A stretch of 64,000 nt of DNA from Verrucosispora sp. NA02020 (GCF_013364215.1 NZ_CP054923.1:3968001-4032000), one strand, 5' to 3'; numbered from the stretch's first letter, positions 27,191 to 36,284 are shown. Numbers and translations are program-made. Notes: generated from the letters alone by a model not told the origin.

Positions 27191-29345
27191 AGAAGCGGAT
27201 CCAGGTGCCGGTCAACGGGACCTGACCGACGCCGGGCCGGGACCAGTCACAGACCCCGTCCGGGAAGACCGCCCGCAACCGCTGCCACTGCTCGTCGGTG
27301 AAGTCGACGCCGTACGCCGCCCGGTCCAGCGGCGCAAGCCGGCACTTGAGCACGGCGGAAGTGGTCGGCCCGCCCGCCTCCACGCGCGGGTTGCGGTGGA
27401 ACGGGAAGAGCTGGTTGCACCGGGCCGCCGGGTCGAGGGTCAACGTCTCCACGATCCGCTCCCCGTCCGCCGCGACGCAGTGGTCCGCCAGCCCGGCCGG
27501 CCGGGACAGCCGGGTCAGTGCCGTCTCGTCCAGATGGGGTCGGCTCGCCGCCAACGCCGTCCGGGCGGTCAACCAGGCGTCCATGTCCACCAGTGCCTGC
27601 GTCTGACTCGTCGACGCGGGCGCCCCGGACGCGCCTGTGACACTGATGTGGTTGTCCGCGTGACCGTTGGCCGCGAGCAGTCGCTCCCGCATGGTCCAGG
27701 AGCGGAAGCGGTCGTGGAAGTCACCGCTCGGGTCGGTGTAACCACGGGTCTCGATGATCGGCGTCCACCGCAGACCACCGTCGAACTGGTTGACGCGTCC
27801 GGTCGCGTACGCCACCTCGATCGCGTCGACGTTCGCCGAGGTGCGGTGCGGGGTGCGGGTGCCCTCGACGTCCAGACCACCGATGCCCTCGTTGAGCCGG
27901 ACGAACTGCTCCGGGCTGATCACCCCGGCGTCCAGGGTGCGCAGCCCGTACTGCACGCCGACGGTGTCCGGGACGATCGGCCGCCCGGCGCCGGTGGTCG
28001 GGTCGACGCCGTACACGTTGGAGATGAAGTCCGCCATCGCGCAGCGGATGCCGTCCGGGTTGGTCACCGGGTGGTAGCGCAGCCCGGCGGGAACGTGGCT
28101 CGGGCAGGTGGCGGGCCAGTCGACGCTGTCGAAGTTCTGGTAGCCGCCGCAGGTGTTCGGGCTGGCGAAGCCGGTCACCGCGGTCCGCTGGGCGGTGGAG
28201 AGCCCGGCCGCCGGGGCCGCCTGGGAGATGAACCGGCACTCGTGCCCGGTGAGGGTCACCGAGCGCTCGTCCGGGTAGCCGATCTGGCCGATGACCCCGT
28301 CCAGGATCCCCGGGTACGCGTTGGCGATCAGCAACTGCTGCATGGTGCCGGCCGAGCCGCCCCAGCCCATGGTGAACAGCGGTACGCCGTACGACTCGAC
28401 GAAGTGTTCCTTGACCATCATCGCGGTCTCGGCGGAGGTGACGTCGTTGCAGTTGTTGGCGAAGACGTTGAACGTCGCGCTGGCCACCGCGTAACCCCTG
28501 CTGAGCAGGCTGTGGTTCATCACCCCGCCGGTGCTGGTGGCCTGGGTGTACCCGATGCCGCAGGCGCCGCCGAAGGTGTAGACCAGCCGGTCGTTCCATC
28601 CGTCGGTGGCCGTCCACGGGTCCGGCGACGCGGTGCCCGGCCGGTGCAGCAGGGCGATCTCGTACACCGCGCGGTTGATGGTGCCGCGCTCGACCCGGAC
28701 CACGTACGGCACGGTGCGGCCGTCGCTGGTCGTGGTGGTGGCCACGTCGGCCGGGAGCGGGCCGTCCGGCAGCGCGACGAAGCTCCCGGCGGTGGTGCGG
28801 TACTGGTAGGTGACCCGGGGTTGCGCCACGTGGCAGTCCGCGTCCACCGGGCCCAGGTTCCACGGGTTGCCCGACGCGGTGCAGAACAGCGGGATGTGCG
28901 GGCCGGAGATGACCGGTCCGGCGGCCGGATGGTTGCGCAGGGTCAGCGTGGCGCGGGGGCGGCCGTGGCCCTGCCCGTTCGCGCGGACCTCGAGCTCGTT
29001 GGCGCCCAGCGCCAGCCCGTCCACGAGACCGAGCAGCGTGCGCTTGTCGTCGGTGGCCCGGAACCGGTCGGTGACGTCCCGGCCGTCGAGCCGGACCTTC
29101 ACGTGGTGTGGGGGTACGGTGCGCGGCACGGCGACGCGCACCAGCGCGTCACCGCCGCTGACGGTGTCGGCCCGTCCGGACAGGACGGTCACCTCGAAGG
29201 CACGCTCGGCGGGACCTGCGTGGGGTGGCGGCGCGGCGAGGGCCGGTGCGGTGGAGCCGGCGAGCAGCGCCGCCGTGGCGGCCACGGCCAGCGCTCCCTT
29301 CCATGATCGTGGTCTGGTGCGCTCCTGAGGTCGATCGGTGGGCAT
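27189..29345 (-). CDS. Secreted DUF6351-type alpha/beta hydrolase-like protein
   Basis: A 718-aa exported protein. The signal peptide ends near APALAAP and is followed by an Ig-like N-terminal region and a large alpha/beta-hydrolase-like domain. TMGWGGSAGTMQQ carries a likely nucleophilic Ser in a GxSxG-like turn, and the paired Cys (CGIGY, NNCND, TCGGY) suggest disulfides. I believe this is the family called DUF6351; its members have no agreed function but resemble tannase/feruloyl-esterase-scale enzymes. ATG 29345 is chosen since AAAGGGG precedes it and the signal peptide follows. A clear promoter lies upstream. The location beside vanillate and hydroxycinnamate genes suggests ester release, as inference. 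Confidence 0.75.
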   Translation of the reverse strand: MPTDRPQERTRPRSWKGALAVAATAALLAGSTAPALAAPPPHAGPAERAFEVTVLSGRADTVSGGDALVRVAVPRTVPPHHVKVRLDGRDVTDRFRATDDKRTLLGLVDGLALGANELEVRANGQGHGRPRATLTLRNHPAAGPVISGPHIPLFCTASGNPWNLGPVDADCHVAQPRVTYQYRTTAGSFVALPDGPLPADVATTTTSDGRTVPYVVRVERGTINRAVYEIALLHRPGTASPDPWTATDGWNDRLVYTFGGACGIGYTQATSTGGVMNHSLLSRGYAVASATFNVFANNCNDVTSAETAMMVKEHFVESYGVPLFTMGWGGSAGTMQQLLIANAYPGILDGVIGQIGYPDERSVTLTGHECRFISQAAPAAGLSTAQRTAVTGFASPNTCGGYQNFDSVDWPATCPSHVPAGLRYHPVTNPDGIRCAMADFISNVYGVDPTTGAGRPIVPDTVGVQYGLRTLDAGVISPEQFVRLNEGIGGLDVEGTRTPHRTSANVDAIEVAYATGRVNQFDGGLRWTPIIETRGYTDPSGDFHDRFRSWTMRERLLAANGHADNHISVTGASGAPASTSQTQALVDMDAWLTARTALAASRPHLDETALTRLSRPAGLADHCVAADGERIVETLTLDPAARCNQLFPFHRNPRVEAGGPTTSAVLKCRLAPLDRAAYGVDFTDEQWQRLRAVFPDGVCDWSRPGVGQVPLTGTWIRF

Positions 29346-29405
29346 GACGGGACCCCTTTCAGCCGGAGACGGACGGCTGGACCTGCTGGTCAGGCACGTG
29401 TGGCG

Positions 29406-29435
29406 AACATAATGCGAAATCTGATCGCGCGTCAA
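29406..29435 (-). promoter_or_regulatory. Sigma-70-type promoter of the DUF6351 gene
   Basis: Read on the minus strand, TTGACG (29435-29430), an 18-nt spacer and TATGTT (29411-29406) sit about 60 nt upstream of the start codon. It is one of the clearest promoters in the window. Confidence 0.65.
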
Positions 29436-29489
29436 CGATTCTGCATCGTATCTATGGATGGCGAAGATCGGCGGCGTTGTCGCCTCTGC

Positions 29490-30356
29490 TCAGCCCCGCT
29501 CGGGAGTCCGGACCAGTTCCTCGAAGCGCTGCTGCGCCGGCTCGGCCAGCGCCGTCGCGGTCCGCAGGAACATCACCCGCGCCTGTGCCCGGGGAAAGGA
29601 CGCCGGCAGGAACCGGGCCGGCAGGTCCGGATCGTCGCCCACCAGCGCCCGCCAGTCGTTGACCAGCTCGGTCCGCGCGACCAGCGCCGCCGACGGGCCC
29701 ACCGCACCGGCGTCGGCCTGCCGCGCCACCGTCCGGTGGCGCTCCAGGAACCGCTGGTACCCGTCGGCGAGCACGTCGATGCGCCAGGCGGCCTCCAGCC
29801 GGGCGCGGGTGCTCGGCAGCAGCTCGAAGTCCCGCGACCGCAACACCACCGCGTCGGTGACACCCAGCTCGCCGAGCTGCTCGTGTACCTCGTCGAACCG
29901 GTCGTGCGGGGTCACCCAGGTCGCGTCGTACAACGGCCAGAACGTCAGCCAGCGCAGCCGGGCCCGCAGCAGCCGGCGCTGGTGCGCGTCGTCGAGCGGC
30001 AGGGTGAAGGCGAGCAGCGTCCAGACCCCGTCCCAGTCGTCTGAGTCGCTGCTGGCGAAGATGCGCCGGGCACCCCGGCGCAGGGTCTGCGACGCCGACT
30101 CGGTCAGCCGGTAGCTGGTCCGCCGGCCCTCCTTGGTGCGTTCCAGCATGCCGCGCTGGGTCAGGCGGGCCAGCGTCGCCCGGGCGTTGGCCGGGGCGAT
30201 GCCGAACTCGGCCAGCACCGCGACCAGCCCACCGGAGGGCAGCGGGGACCGGCCGGCGTGCCAGTGGTCACCGAGGAGCGTCACCAGCAGCCGCTGCGCG
30301 CGGGCCCGACCCACCGCCGCCCGATCCGACGGCGTGGCCGGCTCCGGCTGCCACAC
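29490..30356 (-). CDS. PaaX-family transcriptional regulator (second)
   Basis: Regulator of about 288 aa with PaaX layout: RAQRLLVTLLGDHW and VLAEFGIAPANARATLARLTQRGMLERTKEGRRTSYRLTE (winged helix), then the middle domain DGVWTLLAFTLPLDDAHQRRLLRARLRWLTFWPLYDATWVTP, then a helical C-terminal part. It is only distantly similar to the PaaX at 21876. GTG 30356 is chosen for the GAGGG just upstream; GTG 30374 is an alternative. The frame is open much further upstream through the IclR gene, without meaning. It is downstream of iclR on the same strand and may be cotranscribed. Confidence 0.82.
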   Translation of the reverse strand: MWQPEPATPSDRAAVGRARAQRLLVTLLGDHWHAGRSPLPSGGLVAVLAEFGIAPANARATLARLTQRGMLERTKEGRRTSYRLTESASQTLRRGARRIFASSDSDDWDGVWTLLAFTLPLDDAHQRRLLRARLRWLTFWPLYDATWVTPHDRFDEVHEQLGELGVTDAVVLRSRDFELLPSTRARLEAAWRIDVLADGYQRFLERHRTVARQADAGAVGPSAALVARTELVNDWRALVGDDPDLPARFLPASFPRAQARVMFLRTATALAEPAQQRFEELVRTPERG

Positions 30357-30442
30357 CCGGCCCTCGGTCAACACGGTGCGCCGGGTGACCCGGTCGGGCC
30401 GGTCCGACGGGCCGCACAGGGGACAACACGCATCCGGACAAA

Positions 30443-31237
30443 CTACTGCCCACGGGGGCGTCGGGGTAACGGCGCCGGCCGGGTCGACGCGGACGGGCGA
30501 CCCAGCGACCGGGAGACCACCCGACCGGCCGCCTGCACCAGCGGCGCCAGCGCCAGCGGATCGGCCCGGTCGTACGCCACCACCAGCGAGATCGCCGCCA
30601 CCACCCCGTCCGGCCCGGCGATCGGCGCGGCGACGGAGAGGGCGTCCATGGTGACCTGCCGGTCGCTGATCGCGTACCCGGCGCGGCGCACCTCGGCGAG
30701 CTGGCGGCGCAACCGCACCGGATCGGTGACGGTCAGCTCGGTGTACCGCTCCAACGGCGCGGCGAGGACCCGCTCCTGCACCTGCGCCGGTGCGTGCGCC
30801 AGCAGCACCAGCCCCACACCGGTGGCGTGCAGCGCGAAGCGACCGCCGACCCGGGTGAGCACCGGCACCGCGTGCCGTCCGGCGATCCGCTCGATGAAGA
30901 CGAGTTCGAGGTCCTGCCGGACGGCGAGCTGGACGTTCTCGTGGGTCACCTCGTACAGGTCCTCCAGCACCGGCAGCGCCAGCTCGCGCAGCCCCAGCCC
31001 GCGCGGCGCCAGCGAACCGACCTCCCACAGGCGCAGGCCGACCCGGTAGCGCGCGTCGTCACCGCGTTCCAGCGCGCCCCAGGCCACCAGCTCGGCGACC
31101 CGGCGGTACGCGGTGGGCAGCGGCAGCTCGGCCCGCCGGGCCAGCTCGCTCAGGGTCAGCGCCGGCTCGCCGGGGCTGAACGCGTCGAGCAGCGCCAGCA
31201 CCTTGCTGGTGACCGAGCGTCCGGGCCGTGCCTGCAC
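30443..31237 (-). CDS. IclR-family transcriptional regulator
   Basis: A 264-aa regulator with an N-terminal winged helix (SVTSKVLALLDAF, then LTLSELARRAELPLPTAYRRVAELVAWGALER) and the C-terminal effector domain (VQLAVRQDLELVFIERIAG, ATGVGLVLLAHAP, AAPIAGPDGVVAAISL). IclR proteins commonly sense aromatic acids. The gene begins 24 nt after vanB on the same strand, so it is probably the local regulator of vanillate demethylation or its uptake. The start is GTG. Confidence 0.88.
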   Translation of the reverse strand: MQARPGRSVTSKVLALLDAFSPGEPALTLSELARRAELPLPTAYRRVAELVAWGALERGDDARYRVGLRLWEVGSLAPRGLGLRELALPVLEDLYEVTHENVQLAVRQDLELVFIERIAGRHAVPVLTRVGGRFALHATGVGLVLLAHAPAQVQERVLAAPLERYTELTVTDPVRLRRQLAEVRRAGYAISDRQVTMDALSVAAPIAGPDGVVAAISLVVAYDRADPLALAPLVQAAGRVVSRSLGRPSASTRPAPLPRRPRGQ

Positions 31238-31261
31238 CCCGCCATCATCCCCGCCGACCGG

Positions 31262-32206
31262 TCACAGCTCCAGCACGAGCCGCCGGGTACGCGCCCGGGA
31301 CACGCAGATCAGCATGGTGTCCCCGGCAGCCCGTTCCGCCTCGGTGAGCAGGCTGTCGCGGTGCTCCGGCGTGCCGTCGAGCACGGTGGTCTCGCAGGTG
31401 CCGCAGGTGCCCTCGCGGCATGAGGAGAGCACCTGCGTACCGGCCTGCTCCAGCGCCGCCAGGATCGAGGTGCCCGGCGGTACGTGCACCGTCCGGCCGG
31501 AGAGCGCGAGGTCGACCTCCACGGCGTGTTCGCCCGTGCCGGCCCCGGCCGCCGGGGCGAACCGCTCGACGTGCAGCCGACCGGGTGGCCACGTCCGGCA
31601 GCGCTGCTGCACGGCGTCGATCAGCCCCTCCGGCCCGCAGCAGTAGACGACCGCGTCGGCCGGGTCACCGATCAGCGTGTCCAGGTCGAGCAGGCCCGTC
31701 TCGTCCTGCGGACAGAGGCGCACCCGCTCGCCGTACGCCTGCCGCAGATCGGCGGCGAAGGCCATGGAGCTGCGGCTGCGTCCGCCGTACACCAGTCGCC
31801 AGTCGGCACCGGCGGCGTCGGCGGCGGCGACCATCGGCCGGATCGGCGTGATGCCGATGCCCCCGGCGACGAAGAGGTACCGGTCGGCCTCGACCAGCCG
31901 GAAGGCGTTGCGCGGCCCGACCACCCGCACCGTCGCGCCGGGCGGCAGGCGTTCGTGCACGTGCCGGGAACCGCCACGCCCCTGCGGCGCCAGGTGCACC
32001 GCCACCTGGAGCGCGGTGCGGTCGGCCGGGTCGCCGCAGAGCGAGTACTGGCGCACCAGCCCGGGGCCCAGGTCCAGGTCGACGTGCGCGCCCGGGGTCC
32101 AGCCCGGCACCTCGCCACCATCCGGGCGGCGCAGGGTCAGCACCACCACGCCGGTGGCCACCGCCTCCCGGCCGGCGACCACCAGCGTCGTCTCCGTCGC
32201 GGTCAT
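31262..32206 (-). CDS. vanB: Vanillate O-demethylase reductase component
   Basis: A 314-aa class IA oxidoreductase passing electrons from NAD(P)H to the Rieske oxygenase. FMN-binding domain RQYSLCGDP, NAD domain GGIGITPIRPM and YCCGPEGLI, and C-terminal plant-type [2Fe-2S] domain SCREGTCGTCETTVLDG (C-x4-C-x2-C) occur in the usual order. The ATG at 32206 overlaps the upstream small gene by 4 nt (ATGA). Adjacent VanA supports the assignment; other aryl-ether demethylases share this architecture. Confidence 0.85.
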   Translation of the reverse strand: MTATETTLVVAGREAVATGVVVLTLRRPDGGEVPGWTPGAHVDLDLGPGLVRQYSLCGDPADRTALQVAVHLAPQGRGGSRHVHERLPPGATVRVVGPRNAFRLVEADRYLFVAGGIGITPIRPMVAAADAAGADWRLVYGGRSRSSMAFAADLRQAYGERVRLCPQDETGLLDLDTLIGDPADAVVYCCGPEGLIDAVQQRCRTWPPGRLHVERFAPAAGAGTGEHAVEVDLALSGRTVHVPPGTSILAALEQAGTQVLSSCREGTCGTCETTVLDGTPEHRDSLLTEAERAAGDTMLICVSRARTRRLVLEL

Positions 32207-32421
32207 GCCGGCACCACCACCCGCTGCGTCGGTGCCGGTGCGGGTGCTGCCGGTGGCCGGTGGTCCCGGGGATGGGCGAGCAGCCACTCCCACAACTGCA
32301 CCGGCTCCTCGGCGATCCGCTCGGCACCGCAGTGGCAGATGCCGCGCAGCGTGTCGGTGCCCGGCAGCCAGTGGATCCGATAGACCCGGTCGCCGGTGAG
32401 CCCGCCGGCCGGCGCGGTCAC
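32203..32421 (-). CDS. 72-aa protein embedded between vanA and vanB
   Basis: A small gene joined to both neighbours: its GTG overlaps the vanA stop (GTGA) and its stop overlaps the vanB start (ATGA). The product has a compact head (DRVYRIHWLPGTDTLRGICHCGAERIAEEPVQLWEWLLAHP) with a CHC motif and a Pro/Ala-rich tail. The head has the size and hydrophobic pattern of a folded mini-domain. I do not recognise the family. The tight coupling implies one-to-one production with the demethylase, perhaps as an assembly or metal-handling accessory. Confidence 0.75.
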   Translation of the reverse strand: MTAPAGGLTGDRVYRIHWLPGTDTLRGICHCGAERIAEEPVQLWEWLLAHPRDHRPPAAPAPAPTQRVVVPA

Positions 32422-33461
32422 CGGGGCGCCTCCACCGTGGACGACTCGACCATCCGGGCGAGCAGCCGTCGGGCGGCCAGCCCGCCGGTGTCGATGTTGA
32501 TGCTCAGTTCCTGGTAGCGCTCCGGCTCGCCGGTGATCACCCGCTCCAGGATGTTCAGGGCGGTGACGTCCTGCATGACCACGGTGTGGTTGCTCTGGTA
32601 GAGGTACTCGCTGACCGACTCGTCGTCGACGGCGAAGTCCCGCGCCACCGCCCAGAAGTCGTACGTGGTGTGCGCGGTCGACGGGGTGATGGCGTACACG
32701 ATCTCGGCGTGGAACGCCTGGTCGTCGTCGCCCTCGGCCGGCGGGTAGACGCCCTGCGGGGCGATCCGGCTGTGCAACACGTACAGGCAGGGCGGGTGGT
32801 ACTCGATGTCCTGCCAGCGGGTGATCCGGCCCTGGATGCCGGTCGAGCGGGCATAGAACGGCGGGCACTCCGCGTCGTCCATGTGCCGGCTGACGTAGAC
32901 GACGCCCCGATCCTCGTCCACCTCGGTGGTGATCGGCGTGTTCGCCACCTCGGGCGTACCGATGTAGCCGCCGTGCAGGTACGTCTCGTGGGACAGGTCC
33001 ATCAGGTTGTCCACCAGCAGGCTGTACCGGGCGTCCAGCGGCGCCATGCCACGCACCGTCGTGTAGCGGGGGTCCCCGAGCCAGGGTGCCCGGGGGATGG
33101 TGGAGGCGTCGGCCCGGTCCCGGTCGCCGATCCAGACCCAGACCAGGGTGTCCTGCTCCACCACCGGGTACGCGGCCACCCGCGCCGTCCGGGGGATGCG
33201 CTGCTGCCCGGGTACGAAGACGCAGGCGCCGCTCGGATCGTAGGTGAAGCCGTGGTATCCGCAGACCACGGTGTCCCCGTCGAGGCGGCTCTCCGACAGC
33301 GGGTACCGCCGGTGCACACACCGGTCGGCGAGCGCCACCGCCGCGCCGGACTCGGTGCGGTAGAACACGAGCGGCTCGCCCAGCACGGTACGGGCGAGCA
33401 GGTCGCGCCCGACCTCGTTGCTGAAGGCGGCCACGTACCACTGGTCACGTGCGAACGTCAT
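32418..33461 (-). CDS. vanA: Vanillate O-demethylase oxygenase component
   Basis: A 347-aa Rieske non-haem iron monooxygenase that would convert vanillate to protocatechuate and formaldehyde. The Rieske cluster ligands are CVH (x17) CGYH. The mononuclear iron motif is NLMDLSHETYLHG, the classical VanA signature, followed by VANTPITTEV. GGAGG precedes the ATG. The product feeds the pca operon in the same window. Related demethylases (syringate, guaiacyl acids, dicamba) are alternatives. Confidence 0.88.
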   Translation of the reverse strand: MTFARDQWYVAAFSNEVGRDLLARTVLGEPLVFYRTESGAAVALADRCVHRRYPLSESRLDGDTVVCGYHGFTYDPSGACVFVPGQQRIPRTARVAAYPVVEQDTLVWVWIGDRDRADASTIPRAPWLGDPRYTTVRGMAPLDARYSLLVDNLMDLSHETYLHGGYIGTPEVANTPITTEVDEDRGVVYVSRHMDDAECPPFYARSTGIQGRITRWQDIEYHPPCLYVLHSRIAPQGVYPPAEGDDDQAFHAEIVYAITPSTAHTTYDFWAVARDFAVDDESVSEYLYQSNHTVVMQDVTALNILERVITGEPERYQELSINIDTGGLAARRLLARMVESSTVEAPR

Positions 33462-33538
33462 CCGGGCCTCCTGTCGACGTACGACGGTCAGTCGGATGGT
33501 CCCGGGCGTACCCCCTCGGCCGGGAGCCGCGTTCTCAC

Positions 33539-34282
33539 TCAGTGAAAGTCGGGGCGATCCGCGTCGGCGTTGCCGATCGCGTCGCGTACCTCCTCGACGA
33601 GTGCCCGCATGGCGGTCTCGGCGCCCCGGGCGTCCTCGGCGGCGACCGTGTTGGCGACCTGCTCGTGCAGGTCCAGGGCGACCGGTCGCGGGCACTTGGG
33701 CATCAGCCCGTGCTCGGTCCGGCCGGCGAGCACCTCGGCGATCACCCCGGTCAGCGCGGTGAACATCTCGTTGAGGCAGGCCTGGAGCAGCAGTGCGTGG
33801 AATTCGACGTCGGCGGCGAGGAACGCGTCGAGTTCCCCGGCCTCGCCGAGCTGACGCATCTGGGCGGCCAGCGCGCGGAGTCGCTGTCGCTCCTCGGCGG
33901 TGGCGTGCCGGGCGGCCCCGGCAGCGGCGAGTGGTTCGACCGCCACCCGCAGCTCGGTGAGCGTCCGTAGCTGCGCGGCGCGGCCGGGACCTTCGAGCCG
34001 CCAGCGGATCACGCGTGGATCGAGCACCCGCCACCGGTGCATCGGCTGGACCACCAGGCCGACCCGGCGGCGCGAGGCCACCAGGTGCAACGACTCCAGG
34101 ATCCGCATCGCCTCCCGCATCACGGTGCGCGAGACGCCGAAGCGGTGCTGCAACTGCTCCAGGGTGAGCGCCTCTCCGGCGACGTGCCGACCGCTGGTGA
34201 TCTCCAGCCCGAGCGCGTCGAGCACGGCGTCGTGCAGCACGGGCGCTGTGGGCCGCGCCGCGTCGCGTGTCGCCTCACCCAT
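33539..34282 (-). CDS. GntR/FadR-family regulator (VanR candidate)
   Basis: A 247-aa regulator with an N-terminal GntR winged helix (LHDAVLDALGLEITSGRHVAGEALTLEQLQHRFGVSRTVMREAMRILESLHLVASRRRVGLVV) and a C-terminal FCD ligand domain (EVEFHALLLQACLNEMF-like region, ADVEFHALLLQAC). Many VanR repressors belong to this class. It is encoded upstream of vanA, 77 nt apart on the same strand. The ribosome site before ATG 34282 is weak. An inverted repeat about 100 nt upstream is a candidate operator. Confidence 0.86.
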   Translation of the reverse strand: MGEATRDAARPTAPVLHDAVLDALGLEITSGRHVAGEALTLEQLQHRFGVSRTVMREAMRILESLHLVASRRRVGLVVQPMHRWRVLDPRVIRWRLEGPGRAAQLRTLTELRVAVEPLAAAGAARHATAEERQRLRALAAQMRQLGEAGELDAFLAADVEFHALLLQACLNEMFTALTGVIAEVLAGRTEHGLMPKCPRPVALDLHEQVANTVAAEDARGAETAMRALVEEVRDAIGNADADRPDFH

Positions 34283-34639
34283 CAAGGATCCCCGATCACT
34301 CGCTTCCGGAGAGACTAGCGCGCCGGGCACCGCTGGCCGTCCGGTGCGGCGCGGAATGGCGGCGAAAGGTGTCACCAATGTGTTTACAAAGATATCACCT
34401 TTGTGTGACGATCACGTTAATCAGCAGGTGGCGCCGCACGACGGGCCCGGTGCGACCCCGCACCGCACCGGGATCGGAGCGCCCTGGCCGCCGTCCGGTC
34501 CCCGTCGGTCCACTCCGGACCGTCACGGACCGGCCACGAACACCAGGGGAGAACCGACTCGTCGACACGCCACCACTGGTCGCCCGTACGGCATCCCCGG
34601 GACGAACCGGTCGACCAGCCGATGAAGGGAAACGCACAC
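34283..34639. other. Divergent intergenic region between gntR and the secreted esterase
   Basis: 357 nt without a credible gene. It contains an AT-rich core (about 34376-34420) with nested inverted repeats; the remainder is GC-rich and featureless to my reading. Confidence 0.55.
34386..34404. promoter_or_regulatory. Inverted repeat in the gntR/esterase divergent region
   Basis: acaaag-atatcac-ctttgt has 6-bp perfect arms. A longer arm, aaaggtg at 34365-34371, can also pair with caccttt at 34396-34402, giving two alternative stems. A regulator here could act on both directions. Confidence 0.5.
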
Positions 34640-36226
34640 ATGCCCGTTGCTCATCCTCACCCCGCGCCGACCCGCCGGCTCCGCCGCGCGTTGGCCGTCT
34701 CGGCCGTCGCCGGCCTGACGGTCGCCTCCGGAGCCCTCGCGGCTCCCGCAGCGTCCGCTGCCCCGGCGGCCGCCCTCGGACCGAAGGTCGTGCAGACCAA
34801 CCAGGCACCCACCGGTCACTCGGTCACCTTCCGCTACCGGGCTCCCGCCGGTGTGCAGTCGGTCCAGATCTACGGCGAGTGGTGGTTCTCCCAGCCCGCG
34901 AGCGTGACCTGCGTGGGCTGCGGTGACGCCCGCACCGGCGCGCAGTGGCAGCCCGGCGACATCCTCGCCGACCCATGGCGTCCGCTGCCGATGCAGCAGG
35001 GACGCGACGGGGTGTGGACGTTCACCACGCCGCTGCCCTCCGGCACCTTCCGGTACGCGTTCACCCACGACTGTGACAGCCCGACGGCCAGCGGCTGCAC
35101 CCTGCACCCGGACCCGGCCAACCCGCTGGAGGTCACGCCGCACGCGACCGCGCCGGGTGCGCTGCTCAGCCGGGTCTACGTGCCGAACAGCAAGCGCTTC
35201 CCCACCTACGACAACAGCTACCAGGCGCCGGTCGACCGCAAGAAGGCCGGCAAGCTGGAGCAGCGCTGGTACCACTCGCCGCTGTCCACCGACCCGGCGG
35301 GCAAGCACGACGTGGTCGTCTACCTGCCGCACGGCTACGACGCTACGCGCGCCACCCCGTACCCGACGCTCTACCTCAGCCACGGCGGCGGCGGCAACGC
35401 CACCGACTGGACCATGGAGGGCGTGGCCCACGAGATCCTGGAGAACGCGATCCGGGACCGTAAGGCGCTGCCGATGGTGATCGTCTCGACCGACTTCAAC
35501 GGCCTGCCCGACGGCAACCAGGGCTACGTCGACGAGCTGCGGAACAACGTCATCCCGTTCGTGGAGAAGAACTACCACGTCTCCACCCAGGCCCAGGACC
35601 GCGCCTTCGGGGGTCTCTCCGCCGGTGGTGCCCGTGCCATCACGCTGCTGTACGACAACACCGACCTGGTCGGCTACCACGGCGCGTGGGGTGCGGCCGG
35701 CGGTGCGGTGAACCCCTCCGCGGAGCAGGTGGCGCGGATGAAGGCCGTGCCCGGCGGCATCCACGTCGGCACCGGCCTGCAGGACTGGCTGATCAACATC
35801 GCGCCCGACTCGGTCGCCCGCACCGAGAACTGGCGTGCGGCCGGTGTCGAGGTGACCGAGTTCAACATCGACGGTGTGCACGTCTGGGACGTGTGGCGGC
35901 AGATGCTCAACGACTACCTGCGGACCGTCGCGTTCCGGAGCACCACCGTCGACCTGGACGTCGAGTCGATCCGGGCCGGCAACTCGCACCGGTACCGCGT
36001 CATCGCCACCGCCGAGGTGGCCTCGGTGACCAACAGCGACCGCAAGCCCTCCGGCAAGGTCGACTTCTACGCCGGCGACAAGCGCCTCGGTTCGGCGACC
36101 GTGCGCAACGGCGTCGCCGAGTTCAAGGGCAACGTCAGCGGCCCGCTGACCGAGCCGGTGACCGCCCGCTACCAGGGTGACAGCCTCTACAACACCGCGC
36201 AGAGCAGCCCGGCCCAGGCCGGCTGA
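34640..36226 (+). CDS. Secreted esterase D-type hydrolase with C-terminal Ig-like domain
   Basis: A 528-aa exported protein. The signal peptide ends near AAPAASAAP and is followed by an early-set N-terminal domain (VTFRYRAPAGVQSVQIYGEWWF) with four Cys. The esterase/Fes-like catalytic domain has YLSHGGGGNATDW, nucleophile GGLSAGGAR and likely His at DGVHVWDVW. The C-terminal Big_3_5-like domain reads SGKVDFYAGDKRLGSATV. This class includes acetylxylan, feruloyl and siderophore esterases. ATG 34640 is chosen because GAAGGGAAA (34624-34632) is then a ribosome site; ATG 34622 lies upstream of it. Substrate is unknown; a plant-ester role fits the context. Confidence 0.82.
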   Translation: MPVAHPHPAPTRRLRRALAVSAVAGLTVASGALAAPAASAAPAAALGPKVVQTNQAPTGHSVTFRYRAPAGVQSVQIYGEWWFSQPASVTCVGCGDARTGAQWQPGDILADPWRPLPMQQGRDGVWTFTTPLPSGTFRYAFTHDCDSPTASGCTLHPDPANPLEVTPHATAPGALLSRVYVPNSKRFPTYDNSYQAPVDRKKAGKLEQRWYHSPLSTDPAGKHDVVVYLPHGYDATRATPYPTLYLSHGGGGNATDWTMEGVAHEILENAIRDRKALPMVIVSTDFNGLPDGNQGYVDELRNNVIPFVEKNYHVSTQAQDRAFGGLSAGGARAITLLYDNTDLVGYHGAWGAAGGAVNPSAEQVARMKAVPGGIHVGTGLQDWLINIAPDSVARTENWRAAGVEVTEFNIDGVHVWDVWRQMLNDYLRTVAFRSTTVDLDVESIRAGNSHRYRVIATAEVASVTNSDRKPSGKVDFYAGDKRLGSATVRNGVAEFKGNVSGPLTEPVTARYQGDSLYNTAQSSPAQAG

Positions 36227-36241
36227 CCCGACGCGCCCGAC

Positions 36242-36284
36242 CGGTCCGTGGTGGCACTCCTTCGAGGGATGTCATCACGGACCG
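36242..36284. terminator. Hairpin between convergent esterase and alcohol dehydrogenase genes
   Basis: cggtccgtg (36242-36250) pairs with cacggaccg (36276-36284), and further partial pairing is possible in the 25-nt loop. It can serve both convergent genes. Confidence 0.55.
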
